From Lytechinus pictus (lineage: Eukaryota; Echinodermata; Echinoidea; Temnopleuroida; Toxopneustidae), in the NCBI RefSeq assembly GCF_037042905.1, contig NC_087252.1:21903701-21967700 (forward strand): DNA of 64,000 bases, written 5' to 3'. Below the pieces are notes generated by a model. It was not told where the DNA came from. It made no database searches and was given only the letters and a program-made list of their open reading frames with translations. Shown here piece after piece: positions 1 through 11,104 of this stretch; position 1 is the stretch's first letter; every line of letters starts with the position of its first letter. A program made the position numbers and the translations under genes.

Positions 1-399
1 ATATATCATACTGAGAGTATTTTGATTACTATTTTTAATATAGAGTGAAGTTCGTTCATTATGTCAAATTATGCGGGAGTGATGTGGTCTTGATAATGAT
101 ACGGAGTTTGTTCTTCATGACTTTATAACATAGATGTAACATAAAATCTAAATATACTATACTGTCTATACAATATACGTGTATGCATTATCCAAGCATT
201 GTCTTGTCATTGCACAAGATACATTTATCATGTGAGCCCGAAATATATAACAAAAAAGAGTATTTGAATTAATACACTTTGAACTAAAATATTAATAAAA
301 AAATGTAAAATAAAGATGGATCTCAACATATAAAATCATCTTCCAAACATGCAATGTGGGGGGGGGGGGGGGTTAATAACCATTACCATTTTCAATCTA

Positions 400-680
400 C
401 ACTGTTAGATAATTTATCCTTAAAATAAACGAAGTTTCTACAGCAGAGTATCGAAAACACCTGTAATCTTACCAGATTGCGTAATCTTACAGGAAATTGG
501 TATTTGGTGTATGGAATCTTACAAATTTCCTTAAATAAAACACCCTTTTCCCCTTTTTAAACAGACCTGTTCTGTTAAATTGCAGAAAAATTCCTGTTTT
601 ATGAATTTATAGAATGATTCTGTTATTGCTTTCTGCAAAATCTTCTTTTTTCCCTGTAAAATAAGGTTTTTTTAACAGTG
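400..680. mobile_element. CACTG-ended MITE, unit 1 copy
   Basis: A 281-bp element with inverted ends CACTGTTA...TAACAGTG, flanked by TA at 398-399 and 681-682. The same element sits at the same place in units 3 and 4. In unit 2 the site is uninterrupted with a single TA. The termini and 2-bp target duplication would fit a CACTA/EnSpm-like or mariner-like non-autonomous element; the superfamily is not certain. Confidence 0.75.
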
Positions 681-977
681 TATACCGTTGTCTATATAAT
701 TTCATACCCGACAAACCAGCAGGCAATTTTCACAAGTATAGCATATATATATAATGAACAAATCCTTTTATAGTTGATTTCGTAGCTGTAACTCAATGGG
801 AGTAATGAAAGAAATCACTACATTACAGATATACCCATATAAATAGGTACCTCACTTAAGTGTGCTACTTACCTCACTTTGTGTTTGTGACATACTAATG
901 CCGATACAATCAATACGAAGTTCATTTTTACTTTCCTCTAAAATCAACAACATGATATGATGTATAATGGTTTAATT

Positions 978-983
978 TTTATT
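978..983 (-). promoter_or_regulatory. Candidate poly(A) signal of A1
   Basis: AATAAA on the minus strand about 255 bp past the A1 stop. The same hexamer is kept after A2 (13859-13864), A3 (30138-30143) and A4 (42753-42758) in otherwise AT-rich flanks. Confidence 0.45.
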
Positions 984-1237
984 GAGCAATAAATTATTCA
1001 CAATAAGAACTTCAATATCTAGAGTTATAGAACTTTAAAAAAGATTTCCCAAACAGGAGAGTTAATTAGATATAAGTGTATTTTTAAATCCAATTTGCTA
1101 TTACCGTTTAGAACCTTACCGGTCGTTCTCAGGAGCTATAGGACACTGAGAATCGTAAGATTCAGTCAATTGATAATCAGACTTCAAATTACAAATGCAA
1201 CGATTCCAAACCCGCCATAATTAAATGAAACAGAGGA

Positions 1238-3519
1238 CTATTTGCCTCTGCAGTACCGGATAGGGTGGCGGATCAAACCGAATACGGTTTTCCGAAACAG
1301 CGGCTGCGAGACAACGTAGCAAAGCGGATTAAGTAAGCTATTCACGTAGACCAGCCAACCGGGTACCAAATGCGCCCAGTCAGGAAGCCGCGGATAGATG
1401 AATGTCGGTTCAATTGAGTAGATAAAGGAGATGACAGAAACTGGAAACCAGGTAATAAAGAAAGCGATGACGATGAAGAGGAGTGTCTTTGTGGCGCTGC
1501 GAACCTCGGATGCTGATTCACGCTTGACTGCTTTCTGACCACCCTAGTGGGGAAAATATTCATAGATAAAAATAAAAGTCATGAATTTCATATAAACATA
1601 CCGCGTGGAGATTGTATGGTGTCAGCTTACATGCGGGACGTTACAACATTGGTTTATACGTGTATGTAATAACTGATTCTGTGCATCACCAGGATAAAGA
1701 GTGTGATAATAACAATAGTAATGATATGTAACATTTGTATAGCGCTTAATACCAATGTTTCAAAGCGCTGCATACTATTTACCCCGGATTTTGCACGGCT
1801 ACCCTGATCGGACGTTCGAGCATTCAAGGAATTCCTTCCTACCATGAAGGCCTACCCGTTTACTTCACCTGGGTGGAGAGTGACAAATGTAGATAAATGC
1901 CTTGCCAAAGGACGGGTATGGGGATTCGAACCTCAGACCTTGTAGTTCAAATTCATGAGACTTATCCACTGAGACGCCATACCTCTACATGAATTAACTT
2001 TTATGACTAATTATGGCTACGCAATGCTCTGTGTATTCAATTCATTGCTTAACTATGGAAAGACCTTTGCAGGGATGTACTTTAGGGCGGCCTCAAGGCC
2101 AAATTTTGCCGTCCTTAGCCTCGGCCACGAGCGTATGGGAGAAGGCTTTCTCCAGCCGCCTCGTGACACGGAAGTACCGGCCTTGACTACATCCCTGGTT
2201 CTGTGTTAACATGATTAAGATCACTGTCATTTTTATCCCAAGAAGCCAATCTTTTGTTTTTGGAATTGCAACTTTGAGTACATGAACGAGTAAAGGAGTG
2301 TACCATATACCGGGGTTGCTTTCAAGACATTGAAAACCCTCGATCGAAGTTTGTGCCTTGTTTATCAAGTCGACTTGTTCTTCCTTTTTATGGAGCCAAT
2401 TTTTATATGGTGGCATGAAAAGCATGGAGATGGAATGCGATTGATTTTTGCCTATGCAGGGATGACTACGCTCTTGGAATTGCATTGTCTTCTGACGTAC
2501 CGTATCCAAACACAGGGCTGTACACTCCCTTACGAATACGAAAGAACGGAATTATGAATGATTATGCTGACCCGTAGACACATACGGTTCTCAAGTAGGG
2601 GATTCGACCCCTTTCACTTCCTTCCCCTTTTCCTCCCCATATTTTTCTTGTTTTTGAAATTTTTCAAGTAAGGGACTCGCTCGAACCCCCGGAACAACCC
2701 CCGGCTACGGGCTTTGATGTGGAATTAATGAATACTCACAGATTCTATGGTAGTAATGGGGCCTTCTTTGGAATCACCAGCGTCGTCACCACCGTCCGAT
2801 TTGCTCTGCCGCGACCATGAAGTGTCCCTATTAAATTCTTCGCCGATGTGTTTTCTACCGGCTATCTTTTGGATCTTCACGAAGATCCGCACATAGATTA
2901 TCAGCATGATTGTGAAAGGGATGATGAACCGGATGAATACTGGTACTATCTGGCCGATCGGGTTCACGAAATGCCAAACGATGCAGCCGGAAGTGTTGTT
3001 GAAGTCCATGACGAAGTCGGGAATCGTCGAAAAACCGAACCAGAATAGGATCGATGCAGCCCAAACGGAAATATTTGCGTAGATCGCCTTTCGCTTGCTC
3101 CTGGTGGTGAAATGCCCGATGGGATCGTAGGTTGCTCGGTGTCTATCAATGCAGATAGTGATGATGATCAGATTTGATACAAACTGGACGCTGCTGAAGA
3201 CACCGTAGAAGATCCGGCACGAGTTGTTACCCGGGAATGGGAATCGTCTAAAATAGGTGTGCAAGGATGTCACGATGATGACAAACCCAAAGAGAAAGTC
3301 CGAGATCGCAAGGTTTATGATGAAGTAGTTGTTGTAGCCACGGAGTCGTTTTTCGACGGCAAATGCTGCCAGGCTGAGACCATTGGTCGTGATGATAAGG
3401 GCCACTAGGAGCAGCGGTAGGAGTAGGGCGTGGAGACCTCGTCTCTCATCATCCGTTTCCGTCGCTACTGTTTCTTGTTGCTCCTGAAAAACTTCGGTCG
3501 TATTCCCGTCCGCGTACAT
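1238..3519 (-). CDS. A1: class A (rhodopsin-like) GPCR, two exons
   Basis: Spliced receptor of 361 aa. Exon 1 is 2740-3519 (260 aa) and ends at a GTGAGT donor. Exon 2 is 1238-1543 (101 aa) and follows a TAG acceptor. The 1196-bp intron is phase 0. Landmarks: N-glycosylation site N6, TM1 with N46 (1.50), LAISD with D74 (2.50), C101 (3.25), DRH at 125-127 in place of DRY, W153 (4.50), ECL2 Cys179, P201 (5.50), Y209 (5.58), TWFP at 291-294 and NPLCY at 332-336, then FRKTVF in helix 8. ATG 3519 is the start; the frame is open back to a GTG at 3528. Position 3.32 is Phe108, so the amine-binding Asp is absent. Expected plasma-membrane receptor; ligand and G protein unknown. The intron is about 450 bp longer than in A2-A4. 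Confidence 0.88.
1695..1979 (-). mobile_element. tRNA-derived SINE in A1 intron
   Basis: The minus strand begins with a tRNA-like head that has an A-box-like AGTGGATAAG and a B box GGTTCGAATCC. A body of unrelated sequence follows, with a tail containing GCGCTATACAAATG and AT-rich repeats. The head does not fold into an intact tRNA. Orthologous copies lie in the introns of A2, A3 and A4, so insertion predates the duplications. It runs in the direction of the host gene. Confidence 0.7.
2159..2616. other. A1-specific insertion in the intron, origin unknown
   Basis: About 455 bp that separate two stretches contiguous in A2, A3 and A4 (just after the GGAGAAGGCTTTCTCCAGCC motif and just before the TTCCTTCCCCTTTTCC run). 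No inverted ends, target duplication or protein family was recognised. Short open frames exist on both strands but none shows a known motif. Confidence 0.6.
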
Positions 3520-4170
3520 GACTCTCACTACGGAGCTGGAAATTATGTTTCTAAATTTTTGAATTTTACTAGTGGCACTATAATCGTTGCATGAAGGATA
3601 ACTTACTACTGTTAGATTCTTATCAAACCCAATACAAATATGGCTACATGCTCTTGCTGACCGTCACTCAAGGTAGTACTTCGATACTAAAATGCTTTGA
3701 CTTATATACGAGGCAGTTTCCCTTGAAAGCAATATCATTCAAGGCGGTATCTTTTGATATGGATATCACTTTTTCAATAGATAGTTAGAATAAAAAGATT
3801 CAGTGACGAAAGGTACTATTTCATTGTAAGATATTGAGTAGAAGCGTTATGTATAACACGGTAGGAGATAAGTGGTTGTGTAACTATATCGATCTTTTGG
3901 TTAATAAAGGTACACTGTACAGGCCTGCGTAGAAGCGTTATGTATAACACGGTAGGAGATAAGTGGTTGTGTAACTATATCGATCTGTTGGTTAATAAAG
4001 GTACACTGTACAGGCATGCGTGTATTGAGGACACGATAATATAGGCCTATAGATATCTTAAAGGATACCACATGGGATAAATCAATAGTTCATAAATCAT
4101 AAGAACATTGAGAACAGAAGAAGATACAGTGCAGTGAACAGAGGCATAGTGAGCCAAATACTAGGACCGC
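3520..4170 (-). promoter_or_regulatory. Conserved upstream block of A1 (candidate promoter and 5' UTR)
   Basis: This block precedes A1 and is kept before A2 (16197-16770), A3 (32237-32810), A4 (44858-45440) and, in the other orientation, A5 (59596-59983). Conservation in A5 matters because A5 lies outside the tandem array. A1 alone has a 91-bp tandem duplication inside it (3840-3930 and 3931-4021). No convincing TATA box was picked out. Confidence 0.4.
3840..4021. repeat. 91-bp tandem duplication upstream of A1
   Basis: Two nearly identical 91-bp copies, 3840-3930 and 3931-4021, differing at about two positions (for example GATCTTTTGG against GATCTGTTGG). The other A genes have one copy. Confidence 0.9.
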
Positions 4171-4370
4171 AGCATGGCGTATGTCTGAGGAAAGGTTTCT
4201 AAAGGATCAGGAACAAATAAAGAGAGAAAGTGAAAATATTTGCCTTTTTAAAATAGAATTCTTAATTTTGATAAATGTTGACATGGTATTAATAACGTTG
4301 AAATATTATCACACGTCACCATTTCATTCCCCTTCCCGGCCGCGTCAGACCAAAAGATGGGAGTTGCTGC

Positions 4371-4440
4371 TACCCTCGTCGATCTGGCTCTACACAGCGG
4401 TTGCCGGGCCGACGATCAATATTGGGCAAAGTGAATTTTC
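4371..4440 (-). pseudogene. Possible helicase-like protein relic, unit 1 copy
   Basis: The best preserved copy is in unit 4 (45595-45735). Here the internal part is deleted. See that entry for the reading. Very short and low confidence. Confidence 0.2.
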
Positions 4441-5764
4441 GGAGTATTCCATTACATGTCTATTTCGAAAAATAAAATACGGAATTTTATCTTTTCTTTT
4501 CTTGTTCGTAAAACTTTGGGGGCCAGCGCCCCAATGCCCCCGTATCTATACAGCAGCGATATCGACGTGTCCCTGATTAATTCATTCATCGCTTCTGACA
4601 AAAAGATATTTTGTTTCTACATGTATTAGGTATAATAGTGTTTATTTTCAACTGTTCTTACAAAGACGGTGGCCTACGCGAGAAAGTGCCTTTATTCACG
4701 CATTAAAGATGTTTTTATTTCCCTAGGAGAATGCAAAAAGAGAAAAGGCAAGTACATGTATCTCTATCTAACTGTCTAAGAATAATTTATTTTTAGCAAA
4801 GCAAGGCAAAGTATGGCAATGACATCAGGTGTTGGGTAACTAAAATCATTTTTGCCATGTAAGAACGCAACTATGCTTTCGTAACAACTTACCCTGGAAA
4901 CAGAAAGAGGTTATGACATACTTGCATTATGAATTTGAATGATATTGCACCCCAATGTTTTCTCTCTCTCAAATACCCTTTGTCTTTGACCACGCTGGAG
5001 AATGAATTTCGTGCAAAATAGACCATATATATTTCACGAGGATGGTGATGTGTTTTAATGATAATGGTAATGATGATGATGATGACGACAATGATGACGA
5101 TAGTGATGATAACATAAAGAAAGAAACGCTGTTATATGCATGTGAGGGAGTGATAAAAAGACTAGTACACATATTCTGATCTCGTGTTTACTTTAGAACT
5201 CTGGTCTAATTTTGTGGTTTAACTATGGATAGCCAATTGTGACACCAATCTCTAACATTACAGGTTCATTCCATAAGTACATTTGACATTAAAACCATTT
5301 ATAACTTTCTGGGGATGGCGAATAAAGGAAAGACAAAAGACCGCTGTAAACGTAAAAAACATGCAATGTAAAGATAATTTTGACATGTTCAACAAGTTAA
5401 GATTGCCTTCAGAAAACGGGCCATTGTGCGCCTGTGAGAGTGAGCACAAGGATATTAATCTATGGTTTATGTTACCCCATAAATCAAATTCTTTTTAAAA
5501 TACCAAACATATACCTGAATGATTACCAGAAATGTGTGTGTGTGTGTGTGAACATCGTACAACAAACCAAAAGTGTCTGGGCATTAATTCACCATAGAAC
5601 ACGATGTGAAACTATGATTTCGTGTTCATATTCATCTTTTATCTTAACAGAATGTGTGTCTAATAAGAAGTCCAAAAGATTCTACACTAGATTTTGAAAC
5701 TACGTTTTGTAATAAATCGTATTTCTGAGTCTATATCGTGGTAAAGCGGGTGGGGGTAATTATC

Positions 5765-8106
5765 CTAGCAACGACAATACCGGATAGGGCGGCAGAGCAA
5801 ACCAAATACGGTTTTCCTAAAGAGCGGTTGGGAGATGACGTAACAGATTGGATTGAGTAGACCGTTCACGTAAACGATCCAAATAGGTATCCAATAAGCC
5901 CAGAGGGGTATCCGCGGATAGCCGAGCGTTGGATCGATAGCGATGACAATCGACATAAGAGACATTGGGAACCACGTGATGAAGAAGGCCATGACGATGA
6001 AGAGTAGGGTCTTGGTGGCGCTTCGAACCTCTGAGGCCGACTCACGATTTGCGGCTTTCTGAACTCCCTAGAGAAAACGAACCGACAAAGGAACAAAAAG
6101 GCAGCTGTAAGTGAATAAAATTCATGAAGCAACTCAAGAAAATATTCAGTCAAGTACTCAATAAATTAAACGATAAAAAAACCAAGAAAATATATCTTTG
6201 AATGAAGAAAGAAATCAACAAGTGTGACACCTACTACAGTCCGGGCATACGTCCAGATGAATCGCAACAGAGAATTAAACAATTCTAAGATATGAGAATG
6301 TGTTAGCTATTATCGCCGATGGCATTGTCTTGAGAAATCAAAGTGAGTTATCGTGATGTCTTTTTTTCGCATAATTGGTGAGAGCACTATAAACCACTTT
6401 GTCTTAACTTTAATCATGGTGACTTGTGGACCAATCACTCATAAGTCTATTAAAGTGGCAATTATCTACTCCCCCAAACTTTGCAGACATGGCCTCTTCC
6501 GTAGTTTTCTTCATTATCGTTACTCATTTTATAAAATGATAAAAAATAGTATTTGTAAAAATAATTATATGGGCGCGTCTTGGTCTAGTGGTTCTGACTC
6601 TCGCCTTTCAAACAGAGGGCCGTGGGTTCAAATCCTAGCCATGGTGTGTTTTCTTTCAGCAAGAAATTTATCCATAGTGTGCTGCACTCGACCCAGGTGA
6701 GGTAAATGGGTACCGGCAGGAAGTAATTCTTCAAAAAGCTGTGCGCACCAGAATCGGTAGACTAGCTTAGCCGGGGTAATATAGGAGCGCCTTGAGCACC
6801 TAGCTAGGTGGATACGTGCGCTATACAAATCCTATATTTTATTATTACTCATGTTATCCCAATTTTTATATAATGTATCCGTATCCATAAAAGGATATAA
6901 TATGACTGTATTGGAACTGATTTTTAACTAACAAGACAATTCATCTTTTTATAGACAACTTTGATGTTGGTTAACGTAACAGATGCGATTTTTCTCACCT
7001 CCACGCAGAATGAATTTTATTAGAACACAATAAATTTATTGAAAATGTCCGTCGAATGACAATGAATAGCTGCGAGGCCTTTGAAGACATTTGGTGAACC
7101 GCAACAGATGTTCGTCTAAGTGACAGGAAATTGCAAATATGTCATTTGTCCAGAGTCCAGGGCAAAACTATTGTTTTGATTCACCACTTTTCGAAAAATA
7201 TTTCTTGGTTGCTCATTGTCAGGAATGGCATTTGACAATACATCTTCTATGTTATTGAAAGCGTTCTCTCGTGACTACACCTATAAAACGGAACAGAAAA
7301 GAAAGAAGTGTGCTACTTACAGATATGGTCTTTACTTGGGGGCGCTGTTTATTTTCCTTGACATCACCTTCCGGTAGGCTATGATCTGACACTGTGGTAT
7401 CTTCGGTAAACTCCTTGTCGATGTGCCTTCCACCGGCGATCCCTCGAATCTTTTTGAAGATCCGTATGTAGAGAATCAACGTTATGGTGAAAGGGATGAT
7501 GAAGCGGATCAGTACGGCCGACAATTGGGCGATTGGGAACACAGAATACCAGTGAAGACACTCTGAACTAAGCCGAAACTGCAGAATATAGTCAGGAACC
7601 GTCGAGTATGAAAACCAGAAAACAAAAGAAACGATCCACACGCAGATGTTGGTGTAGAGCGCCGTTCGCTTTCTTCGTCTTGTGAAATGTCCGATGGGAT
7701 TATAGGTTGCCCGGTGTCTGTCAACGCAGATGGTGACGATGATCAGGTTAGATACGAATTGGATGCTGTTGCTTACACCGTAGAACACCTTGCACCTAAC
7801 CGGAAAGGGAAAGGGAAGACGCCCAAGGTACATGTGTAAGCATGTAATGACGAGAAAAATCCCGAAGATAAAGTCCGAAATCGTAAGGTTTATGATGAAG
7901 TAGTTGTTGTAGCCACGCAGCTGTTTCTCGACGGCAAAGGCGGCCAGGCAGATACCATTGATCGCAATCATAATGATCACGAAAACCAGGAGTAACAACG
8001 GGATCCATCGATTTCTATCAGGCTCTGTACCTACTTCTGTAAGTTCTGTACCTGCTATTTCTGTATGTTCTTGAAGTAATTCAGTTGTATTGCCTTCAGC
8101 GTACAT
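5765..8106 (-). CDS. B1: class A GPCR, two exons
   Basis: Spliced receptor of 362 aa. Exon 1 is 7321-8106 (262 aa, donor GTAAGT). Exon 2 is 5765-6067 (100 aa, acceptor TAG). The intron is 1253 bp and phase 0, at the same site as in A1. Landmarks: N-glycosylation site N6, N50 (1.50), D78 (2.50), C105 (3.25), DRH 129-131, W157 (4.50), C183 in ECL2, P205, Y213, TWFP 293-296, NPICY 334-338, FRKTVF. Position 3.32 is Ser112. About half the residues match the A type, with strongest identity in TM2, TM3 and TM5-TM7. The tail ends IRYCRC and may be palmitoylated, which is inference. It lies about 2.2 kb upstream of A1 in the same orientation. Ligand unknown. Confidence 0.88.
6571..6849 (+). mobile_element. 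tRNA-derived SINE in B1 intron
   Basis: A tRNA-like head with A box TGGTCTAGTGG and B box GGTTCAAATCC, possibly Glu-like (TTC in the loop), with degenerate stems. The body ends in GCGCTATACAAATCC and then ATTTTATTATTA. The head differs from that of the A-intron SINE but the GCGCTATACAAAT tail is shared. It lies antisense to the gene. Orthologous copies are in B2 and B3; B4 lacks the whole surrounding 750-bp segment. Confidence 0.75.
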
Positions 8107-8320
8107 GGTCGATTATTGGCTCTGTGATCGGACAAGTACACTTCCTGGTTTAAAGAATCTCTCTTCTGAAGAGGATTGAAAGATACTCTCAGGGTCTTTG
8201 GCCAAGTTGGTCTGATCTAATTTCCCAATTGCTGAACAACTCTATTTAACCCATCACTAAATATATGTATATTTGCAGTCACGCCTATTATACGCCCCAT
8301 TCGCGTGACACGCAATATTA
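8107..8320 (-). promoter_or_regulatory. Conserved B upstream block (candidate promoter and 5' UTR)
   Basis: The 200 bp before the B1 ATG are almost unchanged before B2, B3 and B4 and are unlike the A upstream block, so the two types probably have separate control. Recent duplication alone could explain the identity, so this is weak evidence for function. Confidence 0.3.
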
Positions 8321-9453
8321 TTTTTTTCTCAACTTATAAAGGTTTTGCATTAAATTTCAACTAAGTGCATTTAGTACCGTCATGATTAAAAAATTAATTT
8401 AATTTAAAGCACTTATTGAACATTTAGTAAAACTAAATCTATCGATTAGATGACAAAGAGAGATGAACCCACATTTGCAAATTTTGAAGAGATAGAAAAA
8501 AAAAGAGTGGGGGAGGAGAATGAGAGGAAGAGAGGGCGAGAGAGAGAGAGATGGGGGATGACAGCAATCATTAAATGCAATTTTAGAACCGAAAAAGAAT
8601 CTTGACAAATTCAATAAAATTTGTTTCGGGCACCGTTTACACAAATATTTACAATAAATTAAAGAAAAATTTACAACGCCGAAACGAGAAAACGGTCGAA
8701 ATAGCATAATGATCAACATACACACTATGATGATTATCAAGCTATGAACATCGTTTTTTTGCTATTTGAAATTGATCACAAATCTTTGTGTTACCGTCCC
8801 CGTAGCGTGTTCTTTTGCCAAGCGAAAAATCGATTTCCCCATGAATAGGGGAAATAAAAAGAAATAAAGTATTTCGTTGACCGTTGGTTTCTACTTTTTG
8901 AAAAAGAGATCGATTTTTAATGATTTATAAGGAAATTATTTCGTTTGGTAAAAAACGAGGACAACCTCATTTTAGATTGGCAACACTAATCTTCAAGTAT
9001 GCTATTAAGTGTATCATACATGAAGGTTGAGAATAGTCTCTTGATATTTTCCGTGGTACCAAAGAAAACAAACTTCAAATCGTAAAGAATATAATCAATA
9101 TCACCCAACTGAATAAGTCTTAATTCTGAATCATCTCTTTTACATTCAATAAAAGATCTCTAAGACTTCTAATCTTTCAATAGTGGTGCGTCCTTTAAAG
9201 ATTGAGGGGAAAGAGGTAAACTTTTACTATTGATGTTTTCAGAACGACTTAGTATTTCCGTTTAAAATTGATTGATCTTCATCTTGATTTCGTCGAGGCA
9301 TAGATTTGTTAAAAAGTAATATTATTAGCCCACGATTAGAGTGTCTCAATTAAAAACGAAGACCCTGAGTTTGAATTGATTTATGCGTTCAAATCATGTC
9401 ATAGAAAATGAACAATTACCTGTATAACTTATAGAACAATGATTTCAATTGGT

Positions 9454-9548
9454 CAGGGGCATAACAGGGGTCGGTTGCAAGGGGGGGGGGGAGCAAGAGC
9501 AAAAAAAATCCCGGTCGTGAACATGCAGTGGCATGTTTAGGGGGAAGA

Positions 9549-9587
<39 letters not shown>

Positions 9588-11024
9588 GCTGCGAGCGAAG
9601 CGAGCGAGCAAAAATCTCGATATTTTTATTTTAAAAATCAAATTTGGGATATATTTTTACATAATATTCAGAAAATGATATGATGTCTTACTTTTCTCTC
9701 TTTCCTTTTCTGTATTTATGTACGCCACTGTGAATTTGATTTTGTTTATTGTTCGCGAGCATTAGAGCAAAGCTCCATGCAGCAGTGGCATAAGAGTGAG
9801 TAAAAAAAAAAGAGGGGCACTGTATGGCACGTGTGGCAAAAAGTTACTTTATATAAGTCCTGAGCGAGCGAAGCGGGCGAAAAAATCACCTTTTCATGAG
9901 AATCTAACTTTGAGAAAGATTTTGACATGATATTCAGAAAATAACACAATATCTTACACTTTCCCTTTGCTTTTCTGTCCTCCTTTTCCTTTTTGTTCTT
10001 GGATGTAGAACTATTGGGGGCCATAGCACAAACTTTTCCATCTCTATGCCACTGCTATTCGGGTGGGGTCCGGGGGCAGAGACCCCGGAAACCCTTGATT
10101 CTAAAACCATTTTAAACCTTACAGATGGCTGCTATTTTTAATCAAATTACGGGTTCAGTTTTTACACAAGACATTAATTCAACGCAGTTGCGTAATAAAC
10201 CAAATATTTTGAGGGGCACAACACAGCAAATGCGGGATAATTTGTTTAAGTCGCTAGCGAGCGAAAAAGGAATTTGGCTGTTTGAAATGAAATTATAATT
10301 ACATGAATCACGAGATAGATTTTTCATTATATTCAATCAAACATATTTCATTGTTTTCCATTCATGTGATTTCGTTGTCTCCATGTTTTTTTGCACCCAA
10401 TGGCTGTGGAACCATGCATGCTCCCCCCCCCCCCTGTACGCCAGTGCTTCAATAATTGACGTAAATTGACTTCATAGAGCCCTTTAATATTAACAGATGA
10501 AGAGCCCCTACTGAATAGGGTCTGGGGCAGCTACAAAAGGATGGATATGTCTAACCCTTGGCTAACCATTTTGTCTTGATTGCACCCGTTATTGTATAAA
10601 ACTTAGCAAGCTTGTAATATACTTCATATACATTCATGCCATCCATCTTTCTTCCCGTTCTTTATTTCCAATCCTCGGCAGCGCGTTCGTGTTTTAGCTT
10701 CTCTTTTTTTTTTAGAAGTCCCTTTTCTTCGTTTTCCAATTGAGCTTTTTGCTCATTCCATTTTACCTTCATTTCCCGCTTTTGTTTACTATTATTTTAT
10801 TTCCTTTTTTTACTAATACAGTAGTATTTCGGAATGGTGCTTTCTTACATGTTCTTCTTTACTTCCTTTTCCCGCTTTCCTTCCGTTTTCCCTCTTTATG
10901 TTTTTTTATTATTTCCCCCCTTTTCCCTTTTCTTCCTTTTTTTCTTTCTTTCTTTTCCCCGTTTTTGTATTATCCCGGTGAAATCCGCCAGGGGGGCAGC
11001 CTGCCCCCGCCTGTTACGCCACTG
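9454..11024. mobile_element. 1.57-kb spacer element with CAGGGGCATAACAGG ends (hAT-like), unit 1
   Basis: The left end CAGGGGCATAACAGG pairs with the right end, whose reverse complement is CAGTGGCGTAACAGG. Unit 4 has contiguous flanking sequence near 49,902, which marks the insertion. No clear 8-bp target duplication was found. Inside are a poly-G run, a (TA)n tract at 9556-9583, several GCGAGCGAAGCGAGCG motifs, nested CAGTGGC ends near 9783, 10059 and 10447, and pyrimidine-rich stretches. No transposase is readable, so it is non-autonomous or composite. Other copies: 26286-27882, 38042-39631 and, inverted and diverged, 61199-63060. Confidence 0.65.
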
Positions 11025-11104
11025 TGTAGATAACTTAGTGTAGTAATAACGTGGCATAATCGGTGTGTTGGTTCAGTAAGTAGAGAATAACAGGGGCGTA
11101 GTAG

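Noticed and set aside
2093-2509. 138-aa frame in the A1 intron
   Set aside because: Lies across the junction of SINE-flanking sequence and the A1-specific insertion, with no motif; chance frame likely.
2855-3149. Several frames antisense or shifted inside receptor exons, repeated in every A and B gene
   Set aside because: Overlap well-supported receptor coding sequence and have no family motif.
3520-3528. GTG as start of A1, A2 and A3 (three extra codons)
   Set aside because: A eukaryotic gene should start at ATG; A4, B genes and A5 align to the ATG three codons later.
2725-3528. A and B genes as truncated five-helix pseudogenes
   Set aside because: Each has a TM6-TM7 exon 0.5-5.5 kb downstream with matching phase, donor and acceptor.
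4181-4576. Plus-strand frame of 107-152 aa conserved in all four units (16826, 32877, 45432)
   Set aside because: Conservation follows from recent duplication; start and length vary and no motif is visible. The minus strand gives the better, though weak, helicase-like reading.
9454-11024. CRISPR-like or Helitron structure from recurring GCGAGC motifs
   Set aside because: Motif spacing is irregular, no spacers of constant length, no Helitron CTRR hairpin end seen, and the host is eukaryotic.
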